From positions 455,302-519,301 of the forward strand of contig LUVW01000012.1 of the NCBI GenBank assembly GCA_001661515.1: DNA of 64,000 nucleotides, written 5' to 3'. The notes under the pieces were generated by a model. The model searched no databases and was not told the origin of the DNA. It was given only the letters and a program-made list of their open reading frames with translations. This document shows, piece after piece, positions 1-10,835 of this stretch (its first letter is position 1; each line of letters starts with the position of its first letter). The stretch is from Capniomyces stellatus. Taxonomy: Eukaryota > Kickxellomycota > Harpellomycetes > Harpellales > Legeriomycetaceae. Both the position numbers and the translations under genes were made by a program.

Positions 1-1094
1 AAAAAAAAAAAAAAAAAAAAACTCTCACAAAGGGTGTATTCTCTCCAATCAAGAAGTTCTATAAGTTTTGTCCAAGGTCTGCCTGGCATTTGATTTATTT
101 GTATTTGTATTTGTAATACAATTAACTAAAAGTGATTAATTTTGTGTTAAATAAAAAAATATTAAATAATTGTCTTAAAAAGCAATCGAAAAAAAAGTAA
201 AAAAAAAGTTTAAAAGCAAACGAAAAAAAAAGAAAAGATTGACAATAATAAAGAGTAAAGGTAAAATAAAAGTTTAAAGGAATAGAAGAAATGTAGAATT
301 GAATGAATTGCGATTACATAATTTGTTGTTGACCGCACTTAAAGGGATTTAAGTACGACTAATCCTGAAATACCAATCAATTAAAATCAAGGTTTTCTGT
401 AAATAAGAAAATAAAGGGTAAATAAAAAGGAAATAGTGTCTTTTCCACCGCTTGTAAAAAATTTCTTTGTGTAACTATTAATAAATACGTACAAGTAATT
501 GAAATTAAGAAAATTTTGAAATTTGATGAAAAAACTTCAATTTTTTTAGAAATTTTTTTTTTTAAAAAAAAGTTTTTCTTATTTTTAAAAAATTTTCGAT
601 TTTTGTTTTCTACTTAGAGAAACGCAAAATGCCAGCGAGGCACCAGTTTTGTTTGTTGTTATAAAAGCAAAAGAGGATATCTTTTCCACAACCTCTTTGT
701 CAATGTTAGAAGGATATAAGTATATATCATTAATTATTTTTCTAGAAGTTTAATATCACTTAGTTCACATCACCGCAGGAATCAAGGTTGTTAATAAATC
801 ACCACACCACCACTCTAGTCTGTTATTGATTTCCTATTTTCGCAATCGAAGTTTAACATACATTAGATCAAAGTTGGTTGAGATTTAGTGCATACAATCC
901 TGTTGTTGTCGGTTTTTAGAATTCCAGAAATATACTAATAGAAAGAATAAAATAAAAATTAGGACATAGATACATTAAACGTTTGTGTTGGACAAATAAA
1001 AATAATCGTGTGCGTTTAATAAAACTATAAAAAAAAAACGATAAAAAGAAGCAGAGTGGCTCTGATAAAAAAGCACATAAAAAAATAAAATAAC
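1..1094. other. Non-coding stretch upstream of the ABCC gene
   Basis: AT-rich sequence that opens with 21 A residues, possibly a contig edge or gap-fill artefact. It contains many A and T homopolymers and short inverted A/T tracts near 540-600. I see no convincing coding sequence; open frames here are short, low-complexity and mostly antisense to the following gene. The part just before 1095 presumably holds the promoter and 5' leader of the ABC transporter, but no distinct motif stands out. Confidence 0.5.
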
Positions 1095-4000
1095 ATGGGC
1101 TCGGATAGTATGGACAAGGAAGGATCAAAGACAAAGACAAATAGCGTAAGGTCCGATAATTGGACGAGCAAAGAAAAAAACAAAAAAAATGAAATTGGTG
1201 TGTTGAACAGTAGCCAACGGATAAAAGGGTATGCCGAGACTACACCCCTGCAGTATTTGACATTTGGGTGGTGTTCAGAGCTGATTTGGAAATACGGAAA
1301 AGTGAGCACGGGAATTGTGCCAGAAATACTCTCTGACCTAACCAAGGATGATGACTCGGGCGAAATCTCCAAGAAGCTCAAGTTGGCGTGGGATGAGGAG
1401 GTGAAGAGCGGAAGAAAATCATTATATCACGCTATGTTCAAAGTTGTCAAAAGAAATGTCATTATCAGTGGAATTCTAGGGCTAACAGAGTCGATTTTTA
1501 AAATTGCGAAGGCTGTTTTCTTGGGAAACTTGATTAAATTTTTCAAAAACCCGGATACCCCTCTGTATCACGTAAGTAAACTTATCCGAGTTTTTTTGTA
1601 GAGTTATACTTTTATTATTATTATCAAGAGACAGCAATGGCACAACAACAACAATTAACATTAATGGAAATTAACTGATTCTAGGGATACTTGTATGCAT
1701 TGGGACTGAGTGTCTGTGTGTTTGTGGCTAGTATTATACACCACCACTACTTTTTCCCAGTCACCAGGGCTGGTTACCAGATCAGGGTTGGCTTGATTGC
1801 GCTACTTTTTGAGAAATCGCTGACTGTATCGTCATCGTCCTCAAAGTCCACAGGGGAGGTGGTAAACTTGATATCAAACGACGTACAGCCATTCGATAAC
1901 GGAATGCAGTTTTTAAACTATCTGTGGATTGGGCCATTGGAAATGCTGCTGACGCTATACTTTTTGTGGTCGTATATGGGAGTGTCGGGAATTATTGCAT
2001 TTGGAACTTATGTGTTGATTATTCCGGTTTTGGGAGTGGTGTCTGATTTGTTTGGAAAGATTAGAGCAAATACAGTTGGGTTTAGAGACGGAAGAATCAA
2101 ACTGCTAACCGACGTTTTGGGCGGAATTGAAATAGTCAAGCTGAACACCTGGGAGAAACCATTGTTTGAGAGAGTTAAGGCGCTGAGAGTGTTGGAAAAC
2201 AACTCCTTGAAGAGAGCCAGTGTGCTGAAGGGAATTAACGAGTCATTGTTTGCAATCTCTTCACAGATCGTCCAGTTGGTGTCCTTTGTAGCTTTGTGGG
2301 CACTAGTAGTAAAAGGATTTGGAGTCAACCTTGGCAATAAAGGCGAGTTTCTGCCTGAAAATGTGTTTCCTAGTCTGACTCTGTTTTCCATCATGAAGCT
2401 TACAATGACGCTGTTTGTCCCAAAGGCACTGGAATGCTATGCAGAGTCTAGAGTTAGTGTGAAGAGAATAACTGAGTTTTTGCTTTTGCCAAGCACACTG
2501 GTAATAGACGACAATGATGGAGAACACAAAAACAAAGAGTCTAGAATCAACGGTGGAGCAGAGGGTGGTGATGGCATAAACATGCAAAGCTCGGATACTT
2601 CAGAGACTAGCAGAGACGTTATTGTGATGAAAAACGCAAGCTTCAGCTGGAAAAACAGCGAGTCAAGCAACTCGAAGCCAGATGGGGGTAAAAACAGTAA
2701 AAAGAATGACACAAAGAGTAAGGATAGCGCGGTTGGTGGCTCTGGAAATGGAGCTGAGTCAACCAGCACCACACATTCATCAACAACTCTGCACAATTTG
2801 GACCTGACAATTGAAAAGGGCGAGCTGTTGGGAGTGGTTGGGGTTGTTGGCAGCGGGAAATCGTCGCTTTGCCAGGCAATACTAGGTGAGATGCAGTTGG
2901 TTAGCGGGGACATGAAAATGGATCTGAGCAGCGGGATGGTGGCTGGAGCAGCAGCTGGGAGATCTGGGGGCGGAAAGGTGCACTCGGCGATAGCATACTC
3001 ATCGCAGTCTGCGTGGATATTTGGAGGAACAATAATGGACAACATTCTGTTTGGGGCGGCATACGAGGCAGATTGGTTTAGCCAAGTAGTAAACGCGTGC
3101 TCGCTAAACAACGACTTTGACCAGTTTGAAAAGCGGGAACACACGGTTATTGGAGAGCGAGGAGCAACACTCAGTGGGGGTCAGCGAGCACGAGTTTCGT
3201 TGGCACGGGCAGTGTACCAGCGATCGGAGCTGTACATACTGGATGATCCGTTGTCGGCGGTGGACCCAAAGGTGGCGCGGCAGCTGTTTGAGCAGGTGAT
3301 CTGCGGGCTGCTGAAGGACAAAACCAGAATACTTGTGACGCATCAGTTGCAGTTTATCCACGAGAGCGACAAGGTGGCGGTTCTGCAGGATGGCAAGATG
3401 ATCCATTATGGACGGCCAGAGGACATTCCAAGCCTTGACGAGTACAATGTGTCGCCCGACAACACTGGAACCGAAACACCGTTCAACATCATGGCAAACA
3501 CACCCAGAGGTTTTCCGTTTAAAGCAACAGAGAACCTGAAGGATTTCGGAACAGCACTGGAAAAGGCGATGTTTACTAAGAAAAAAGTCAAGGGCCAAAG
3601 CGAGAAAGTCAATGTACTCAGCACTGGTTTGGAAGTTAAAGACGAGGACGAAAAAAATGGCAGTGATGACGAAAGCCACAATGGAAACAAGGCCGTGCAA
3701 TCTAAGCCTGAAAATGAAATAGGTGGGGAGGAGGGTATTGAGGAGAAGCCAACACCTTTAGGTAACTACATCAAGTATCTGAGGTTTGGCGGATCATATC
3801 CATACGTGATCCTTTGCTACACAATCACCCTGTTTGTCCAGGCGTTCTTGATGGCATCTGACTGGTTTTTGTCAAGGTGGACAGCGTTGCCAAATGATGA
3901 GAAGGCAAACAGCGACAATGCATTTATTTACTTGGGTCTGGTCAGCGGTTCGATTTTGTTGAGTTTGATTTCCAACATCATGTTGTACCAGCTACTGCTT

Positions 4001-5557
4001 GCGTCTTCAAACGGACTATTTATGAAAATGCTCAAGTCAGTGCTTGCAGCCCCAATGAGCTTTTTCTTATCTCAGCCCCAAGGAAGAGTGCTGAATAGAT
4101 TTAGTAAAGACCAGAGCAACACTGATGAGGTTATGCCAATGAATTTCATCGACACTTTGATTTTGATTAACCAGATTGCTGGAAGTTTGATTTTTGTATG
4201 CATTGCCAATTTTTGGCTGCTTCTTTCTTTGCCTTTCATGCTTGGTGCCTTCATTTGGCTTCGTCAAGCTTATATTAAAACCAGTCGTCAGTTGAAGCGT
4301 ATAGAGTCTGTATCCAGAAGCCCGGTCTATGCTCTTTTGTCAGAAACATTGGATGGTTTGGTCACAGTCAGAGCCTTTTCAGCCCAGAATCGTTTTAACA
4401 AATCATTTATTGATTACCAAAATGCCAACGGTAGAGCCTACTTTTCTTTCCTTAGTGCTGCTCGCTGGATCGGAATCCGTTTAGATTTCGTTACTTCGGT
4501 GTTTTGCACAATCAGTGCCTTCTCCATGCTGTTTGTAAGAAGCTCGATTAGCCCAAGTCTTGCTGCGCTTTCCTTGAGTTACGTTCTGTACCTCCTTGGC
4601 ATGGTGCAGTGGGCCATTAGGCAATCAATAGAGGTGGAGATTGCTTTTGTTTCTGTTGATAGAAACATCGAGTACACCAAGCTTGCACCAGAGGATCCTC
4701 TCCAGGACTCAGAAACCTCGCCGCTGCTGCCAAAGGTGTGGCCAGCCGAGGCAAAAGTGGAGCTCAACAACCTGAGCCTAAAGTACCCAAACACAGACAC
4801 GCCAGTTCTAAACAACATCACAATCGACATCAAGTCGTGCGAGAAGATTGGGGTTGTGGGGCGGACTGGGGCTGGAAAGTCGTCGCTAGTTTCGTGCTTG
4901 TTCCGGCTGGTTGAGCCATATCCAAACGGATGCATCACCATTGACGGAGTGAACATCTCAAACCTCAAGCTGCATGATCTCCGGTCCAACCTGAGCATGA
5001 TTCCACAGCAACCATTCCTGTTTGAAGGGTCGCTGCGGTTCAACCTGGACCCGTGGGGCGAGTACTCGGACACGCAGATATGGGATGCGCTTGAGGCGTC
5101 AAAGCTGAAGCGCACAGTTGAAAAGCTGCCAAACAAGCTCGAGTCGGCGGTTGTTGAAAACGGCAAGAACTTTAGCGTTGGCGAGCGACAGCTGATATCG
5201 CTGTGCCGCGCTATTCTGCGAAACTGCAAGCTGGTTGTGATGGACGAAGCAACAGCAAACGTAGATCTGGAAACCGACAAGCTGATCCAGCAGTCGATCC
5301 ACTCAAACTTCAAAAACTCAACAGTCATCACGATTGCACATCGCCTACACACGGTGATTGGCGGTGGGTATGATAAGGTCCTGGTTTTGGACCGAGGAAA
5401 CGTGATTGAGTTTGGCGAGCCTTGGGAGCTGATCCAGAACAAGGACTCGCTGCTTGGGAAAATGATTGCTGACACTGGCGAGGCAATGCAGGAACAGCTT
5501 AGAATACTTGCATACAACCAGTGGGTATCGAAACGCACAACACAGCCACAAGAATAG
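1095..5557 (+). CDS. ABCC (MRP/YCF1-type) full ABC transporter
   Basis: Two exons, 1095-1571 and 1685-5557, joined in phase 0 across a 113-bp intron with a GTAAGT donor and a CTAG acceptor. The product is about 1449 aa. Domain order is TMD1, NBD1, TMD2, NBD2. NBD1 has Walker A near residue 545 (GVVGSGKSS), signature LSGGQRARVSLARA near 655 and Walker B LYILDDPLSAVD near 675. NBD2 has GRTGAGKSS near 1218, the variant signature FSVGERQ near 1322 and VVMDEATANVD near 1342. The Asp-Asp in NBD1 against Asp-Glu in NBD2 is the usual ABCC asymmetry, with one degenerate and one catalytic site. The N-terminus starts directly with the pre-TMD1 segment, so this is a short form without TMD0. A Ser/Lys/Gly-rich insert of about 60 residues precedes NBD1 Walker A. 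The family exports glutathione or other conjugates across vacuolar or plasma membranes; the substrate here cannot be read from sequence. Confidence 0.93.
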
Positions 5558-6846
5558 ATTGCTGGTGCCCAGGAAAGAGCCACAGCATGAGACATGGCCA
5601 TGTAGAGCTGTTTAGCCTACACAGCCGTCACTTTTGGTTTGATTTGATTTGATCTAGTCTGATTTGATCTGGTTTGACCTGGTTTGATCCAGTTTTTTTT
5701 AGTTCCAACCGTTGTCTATATTTTATATATTTTATTTAAATTATCCACTCTAATTATCCACTCTAATTATCCACTCTAATTATCCACTCTAATTATCCAC
5801 TCTAATTATCCATTCGGCTTGATTTAACTACCATTACTATCACGTTCCATGCTGTAGTTTATGCGTTGTGGGCGCGACCTTAATTGTATAGTTTCAAGGA
5901 TTGTTTTTCAAACCAAGAACACGGCGATTTTGACCATTTAATAGAGTTTAGTCCTTAGCCAGATGTTAAAGCTATGATTTCAACTAATTTTTTGTTTGTA
6001 TTTTTGGAGTTTCTAACAATTTACTATATGTTACTCTTCTTTTTTTTGTAAGGCGATTGAAGAGCAGTTTAAATCTAAATTACGAAATTTGTGCTGAAAT
6101 AAAATCCCATAGTTTGTTCGTGTTGGTTCTGCATGAAATAGAGTGTATTTGTAATTTTTTTTATTAATATTATGATCAATTTGTAGAACCGATTCGATTC
6201 TACTAAGCTATTGTCTCGAATGGTCCGTTGGTATTATTCAAATTACTTTAACGCTAACTTTAATTGTGCACCTATAAAATGAATTTTTAATTCAACCAAT
6301 TATTCACACAATTTAACGAGTCTAGGCCGTTTTCTCATTTTTAAATTCAAAACTACTCACTGAATCGATTTTGTTTGAAATTAATTAAAATTGATATTAC
6401 AGCTAAAACTTCGCTTTTATTATTAACACTACTTTTTATGGATACTTTTCAAACGAGAAAAATAGTAAAAGCAAAATAATAAAAAGCGAAAAATCATTTC
6501 AAACTATTATCGGCTTACTTTTTTTTTTACCAGTTGGGCAAGGAACGATTTAATCCAATCTAAACCTTAATTCTTGAACTTTTAAACTTTCAATGGCTAA
6601 AATTCCTGAAAACTAATCAGTAAAATCGATAAATAGTTGCTTTTCATACATCAGTTTTTTTTTCACTTCGCATCATATTTTAGTCAGGTATCATAAATAC
6701 CATTTATACATATTTTTCCTCGGTGTTACTATATTAACTAAACAGCCGAGATTAATAGATTTGGGTATTTATAATTTGGCAAACCTACTCGAAACTGTAA
6801 TTTATACTAGAACTGGTTACATAAAGTATTGGAATACCCATATATA
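5558..6846. other. Intergenic region with 3' and promoter sequence
   Basis: No gene seen. Just after the ABCC stop, about 5636-5690 carries an imperfect TTTGAT/CTGGTTTGA repeat, followed by the separate 13-bp tandem repeat. The rest is AT-rich with several T runs. Pyrimidine and TATA-like AT tracts occur before the ATG at 6847, but no promoter element can be singled out. Confidence 0.5.
5740..5812 (+). repeat. 13-bp tandem repeat, five full copies
   Basis: The unit ATTATCCACTCTA is repeated exactly five times from 5740 to 5804, with a partial sixth copy to about 5812. It lies about 180 bp past the ABCC stop codon, in the 3' region. The copies are identical, which suggests recent slippage expansion. 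No function is evident. Confidence 0.95.
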
Positions 6847-9630
6847 ATGAGTGCTTATGATAATCCTGATCAGGATCGAGAAGAAAATATCGAGCGGATT
6901 TTAACAAGATTTGTGGAAATGTCAGCTGCTAGTGATTTAGCGAGTTCTGAAGGCATTGATCTGTTGAGTTATTTCGACTCAGCTGCACCAGCAATTACTA
7001 CTGGCCAGAGCGACAGCGGTGGCATTAACCCTTCTACCCAACTGGCACGACGGATTATAGGCTCTAGGAATTTCAATCGACCTCCGTCTTCGAGTAGAGG
7101 TATTAGTAGTTTACAGAATGAGAGCACCGGTGTTGTTGATAGTGATGGCGGCGAATCTGAATCGCGAAATTTGTTTTCTAGGACAAATAGCCGGCAGCCG
7201 GCCAGCACTAGGTCCGCAAATTCGAGGGAAACGGTGAGTCTGGGAGTTTCAAACGCAGGAAGAGGTGCAGCCAGGTTTCGAGTGATACATAACTCAGTGT
7301 TAGGCGCAGAAACGCGAGAAAATAATGTGGGGCGGGGTTCAGGGAGAGGGAGAGGGAGTATGGCACCACCAACAGTAGTAATTGACAGAGGAAGAGATTT
7401 GGCAGCTAGTGGAGACTCGGTACTGACAGAGCTACATAGGGCGACCAATGAAGAGGTTGACAGGGACATCAACAATATTGGTAACAACTATGATGTTTTG
7501 ACATTGAGGGCAAGGAATATGCAAGAGGTGATTGATAGGAACCAGGACGCCGTTGAAAGAATTAGCCAGATAATGACGGGGGTTAGAGAGAATGGGGGAG
7601 AAGGTGTAAATGTATTGGTGGGAGGGGGTGGGAGTGGGGATGGGGATAGTGGTGTAGTTGGTGGCATAAATGAGGTAAATAGGGGGAGTATTTCAAGTAG
7701 ACTGTCAGAGTTCGAATCAGACAACAGGGAGCTGAATTGGCAGTTGGAGCAGCTGAACAGGGCGTTCCAGTTGGTAGACAACCGATTTTCGGCACAGAGT
7801 GCAGCACGCCGTTTAAACAGAGTTATGGGTATGCGATTGGATGGAGATATGGACTCAAACCAAAGCAGCAGAGTATCGCCTGAAACCACAGATGGTAGGC
7901 AGAGAGTTGAGGAAGGCTCAAGAGATGGGAGTAGCCGGGGTAGAAATGTTGAGATGGAGGCCTGGATCAGTGATAGAGATTTGGGGGCATTTAATATTGT
8001 TAGTAGGCCACTACCAGCACCACCAGCACCAGCACCAGCACCACTAAATATATCATCAGCACCGGCACCAACGCCAGGTCGTAGATTAAGACCAGAAGTA
8101 GAATTGGATTTATTGTTAACAGGGCCAAGATCAAGCTCAGGTTCAGGTTCAGGTTCAGGTTCAGGCTCAGGTTCAGGCTCAGGCTCAGGCTCAGGTTCAG
8201 GTTCAGGTTCAGGTTCGGGTTCGGGTTCAAGAGTATATTCTGATAATATTTCAAGCTCTGACTTTGTACCAGGAAGGTTGGAGATAATGGATTCCGAAAG
8301 TGGAGGGAGCAGTAGCAGCAGTAGTACTAGTGAGGGTGACATAGAGTTCTATAATGGCAGCAATGAAGGGGAGGTGGATCAAGAGATGATGGAATTGGAG
8401 TTTGTAGGAAACGAGGGGTTCGTGTTTAATAGGAACGGATTTATGGATACATTTGGGAGACGTGGAAGGCAGAACTCGAGCGAAAATGCCCGACTAAACG
8501 GGTCATCTAGACTGCACAGAGCACTGAATTCTCGGCCAGGAGTGCATGCTGGCCTAAATAGAGTTAGAGAGTTGAGCAGTATGAGAGGATCGGAGCGGGA
8601 GTTGGTGTTTAAATCAAAGCCAAAGTACGAAAAGAGGCTAAAGACGTACCTGTCGTATAGGGAGAGGCGGGAGGAGAACAGGATTATTTCCAGGCCGTGT
8701 GGGCCATTGGCAAGAGAGCAAAGACGAAATGCGCGTGTGTTTGCAACTGAAGTGGAACTCGATTTTGGGGATGGAAGTTTCAAGACTGAACTGTACAAGC
8801 ATTTGAACTCTATTTCGCCGCCAATGCGGTTTGACTTGGATAGACACAACATTGGGCTGGGCAGCGACAGGTACAGTGACGTGTACAGTGGTGGGTACAG
8901 CGGTGGGTATAGTGGCAGAGGTGACGGCGAAGATGAGGGGGATGGCGGGATTGACCAGATTGACGTGGGAATTAACGAGACAAATTTCAGTTTGGAAGAG
9001 CTGGGCAATCTCAAGTTGTCATCATTGTTGCCGTCTGTAGGAAGAAAAAACGTGGTTCAGCTGTTGGTGTTGCCTGAGGCCGACGATACTCGCAATCTGG
9101 TTGGGGATAGCAGCAGGAGGAGGCAGGTGTGTCTGCTCAAGTCGATATATATAGAGGGCAAGCCCCAGATTGAGCCGCAAAACCAGCTGACCAAATTTTT
9201 GATCTTTGCAACAACAACCGAAATCGACTTTTCCGTGCTTGACAAGTATAACAACTTTACCAAGGCCAAGTACGAAAGTCTGGTCAAGTCAATCGACGAC
9301 CCGTACTCTCGGTTGCCCGTCAGCTCAGACGACGTGGTTCCCATTGCCTTTGTTTGGCTGTCCGAGGAACTCAAGTTCCGCCAGCTGTTTACCTTTAAGC
9401 AAGGTGTGTTTTGCAGATTTATCTATATCAAGATTCTGGGCTCTGAAACTCCAACTCGCTTTTTGTTTTCTCGCGAGTGTCGCAGACGGAGAGACTCTTT
9501 TCTGATGTCCAGCAACGACCTCGACATACAACAAGACTTGTATCCCAACATCAAACACATGCGCCTGCCTAAAATCCATCTTGGCGGCTTCTTGGCCCCT
9601 CTTTCTTTTTGCGAAGCTGAAACCTCATAG
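6847..9630 (+). CDS. Large Ser/Gly/Asp-rich protein with conserved-looking C-terminus, function unknown
   Basis: I chose the ATG at 6847; an in-frame TTG lies 18 bp upstream but is an unlikely start in a nuclear eukaryotic gene. The product is about 927 aa in a single exon. Roughly the first 680 residues look disordered: rich in Ser, Gly, Asn, Arg and Asp, with a (SG)n run at about residues 430-462, a Pro/Ala stretch just before it and Ser/Glu/Asp-rich acidic patches just after. From about residue 735 ([19 protein letters not shown]) to the end the sequence has mixed hydrophobicity, with aromatic-rich strands such as [19 protein letters not shown] and [11 protein letters not shown], and looks like one folded domain. 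I do not recognise that domain. There is no signal peptide or membrane segment. A scaffold or regulatory protein is possible, but that is only inference from composition. Confidence 0.75.
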   Translation: MSAYDNPDQDREENIERILTRFVEMSAASDLASSEGIDLLSYFDSAAPAITTGQSDSGGINPSTQLARRIIGSRNFNRPPSSSRGISSLQNESTGVVDSDGGESESRNLFSRTNSRQPASTRSANSRETVSLGVSNAGRGAARFRVIHNSVLGAETRENNVGRGSGRGRGSMAPPTVVIDRGRDLAASGDSVLTELHRATNEEVDRDINNIGNNYDVLTLRARNMQEVIDRNQDAVERISQIMTGVRENGGEGVNVLVGGGGSGDGDSGVVGGINEVNRGSISSRLSEFESDNRELNWQLEQLNRAFQLVDNRFSAQSAARRLNRVMGMRLDGDMDSNQSSRVSPETTDGRQRVEEGSRDGSSRGRNVEMEAWISDRDLGAFNIVSRPLPAPPAPAPAPLNISSAPAPTPGRRLRPEVELDLLLTGPRSSSGSGSGSGSGSGSGSGSGSGSGSGSGSGSGSRVYSDNISSSDFVPGRLEIMDSESGGSSSSSSTSEGDIEFYNGSNEGEVDQEMMELEFVGNEGFVFNRNGFMDTFGRRGRQNSSENARLNGSSRLHRALNSRPGVHAGLNRVRELSSMRGSERELVFKSKPKYEKRLKTYLSYRERREENRIISRPCGPLAREQRRNARVFATEVELDFGDGSFKTELYKHLNSISPPMRFDLDRHNIGLGSDRYSDVYSGGYSGGYSGRGDGEDEGDGGIDQIDVGINETNFSLEELGNLKLSSLLPSVGRKNVVQLLVLPEADDTRNLVGDSSRRRQVCLLKSIYIEGKPQIEPQNQLTKFLIFATTTEIDFSVLDKYNNFTKAKYESLVKSIDDPYSRLPVSSDDVVPIAFVWLSEELKFRQLFTFKQGVFCRFIYIKILGSETPTRFLFSRECRRRRDSFLMSSNDLDIQQDLYPNIKHMRLPKIHLGGFLAPLSFCEAETS
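8134..8228 (+). repeat. Coding hexanucleotide repeat encoding (Ser-Gly)n
   Basis: An uninterrupted series of TCAGGT, TCAGGC and TCGGGT hexamers lies inside the CDS at 6847-9630 and codes for about 16 Ser-Gly dipeptides. Runs of the same variant sit together, which fits slippage plus local homogenisation. The unit is 6 bp, so length changes would keep the frame. Confidence 0.95.
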
Positions 9631-10835
9631 CACCCTCTAACTCTTGTTTTCTCTTCCTTTTTTTTGATTTTTAATATATATATTTTTTTATTACATTATA
9701 CTATATGTTTCTCTTTTTTTTCTCTTTGTTTTTCCTCTTTCCAATACAATAATCGGAATTGTACTACCCCTATTATTATTATTTTTATTGCTTTTATCAT
9801 TATTACTGTTATTATCATTACTATTTTTTTTATTGGTACCATACTTTTATTTTTGCTTTATTTTTCTCCATTTGTTCTTTGAACAGACGCCTTTTTTTTA
9901 TTCGCCAGCTATTGTGCAGTTTTTTTCACAGGATTACTTTGTTGCTTACTCTACACTTGCTAGGCTGACACGTACATTTCACGCCTAATCTGTAGCGTAG
10001 CCTATCCACTCAACCAAGTACGGCCTTAATACAATACTTGGTACCAGTATCCTTCTGATATGCACACACTTTATTTTGCCCTCTTGTCTCCTCCCACAAC
10101 CCCACAAATTAATTCCAAGAACACAAGCTTGTTTTCAATTTCAGTATTAATATTTGTATATTAAGCAATAAACATTATTCGTTCAAATTAAATTAAATTA
10201 AACTTTTTTTTTCTTTCTTTCTTTACCATAACCTTATTCTCTACTCGAGTTAAGCGTTGGACATATATTAAGCATTATCGTTAAATTTCCACTATTCCAC
10301 TATTGTGTATTCCCTTTATTCATCAGAAAGCTTGTGGTATAACTACTGTATTGCTCTTGAAGCACTCTAAACTAACCATTATCCCGCGCAGATAGTATCC
10401 GACTAAAAGTCTTCAAAGATATTCGATATTAAAACAAAAATAGTATGTTTTGTTTTGTTTTGTTTATTTTTTGCTTTTCCAATATTCAGTGACTCGGATA
10501 ATCTTGGATTCACTGTATCTCTAGACTAGAAACATCATTTGGGTTAATGCTAGCAGCAGCTAAAACACAGTTCAACTTAGTTAGAGCCAAGCTTGGCGAA
10601 ACATAAAAGTAAAGCCAAAATAAATAAAACCAAAATAAAGTAAAGCACAATATATTAGAATACAAAGTTTTATATTTGTCAAAATCATTTGATATGCAGA
10701 AAGTGACTTTATTTTTATCTAAAGCAATTACAAAAAGGATATTGTAACAATATAAAAGTAAGAAGAAAGGGTACAAACAAGTTAAAGGTTAGATATTGTT
10801 ATATACAGGTGCAGGTAACAAAAAAGTATTGAAGA
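9631..10835. other. Intergenic region, no gene seen
   Basis: T-rich sequence after the stop at 9630 (many TTTT and TTA runs to about 9900), then AT-rich DNA with a TTTTG run near 10446. Open frames here are hydrophobic artefacts of T-rich DNA. The stretch probably contains the 3' end of the upstream gene and the promoter of the ABCG gene starting at 10836. Confidence 0.5.

Noticed and set aside
916..1381. Antisense hydrophobic open frames over the ABCC start
   Set aside because: They overlap exon 1 of a well-supported ABC transporter and have Phe/Leu/Ser-rich composition expected from the complement of A-rich DNA.
5740..5812. TTATCCAC repeats as bacterial-type DnaA boxes or an origin
   Set aside because: The window is clearly eukaryotic nuclear DNA; the repeat is a simple tandem array, not an initiator-box cluster.
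9664..9988. Hydrophobic frames after the 927-aa gene
   Set aside because: They are translations of T-rich low-complexity 3' sequence with no domain pattern.
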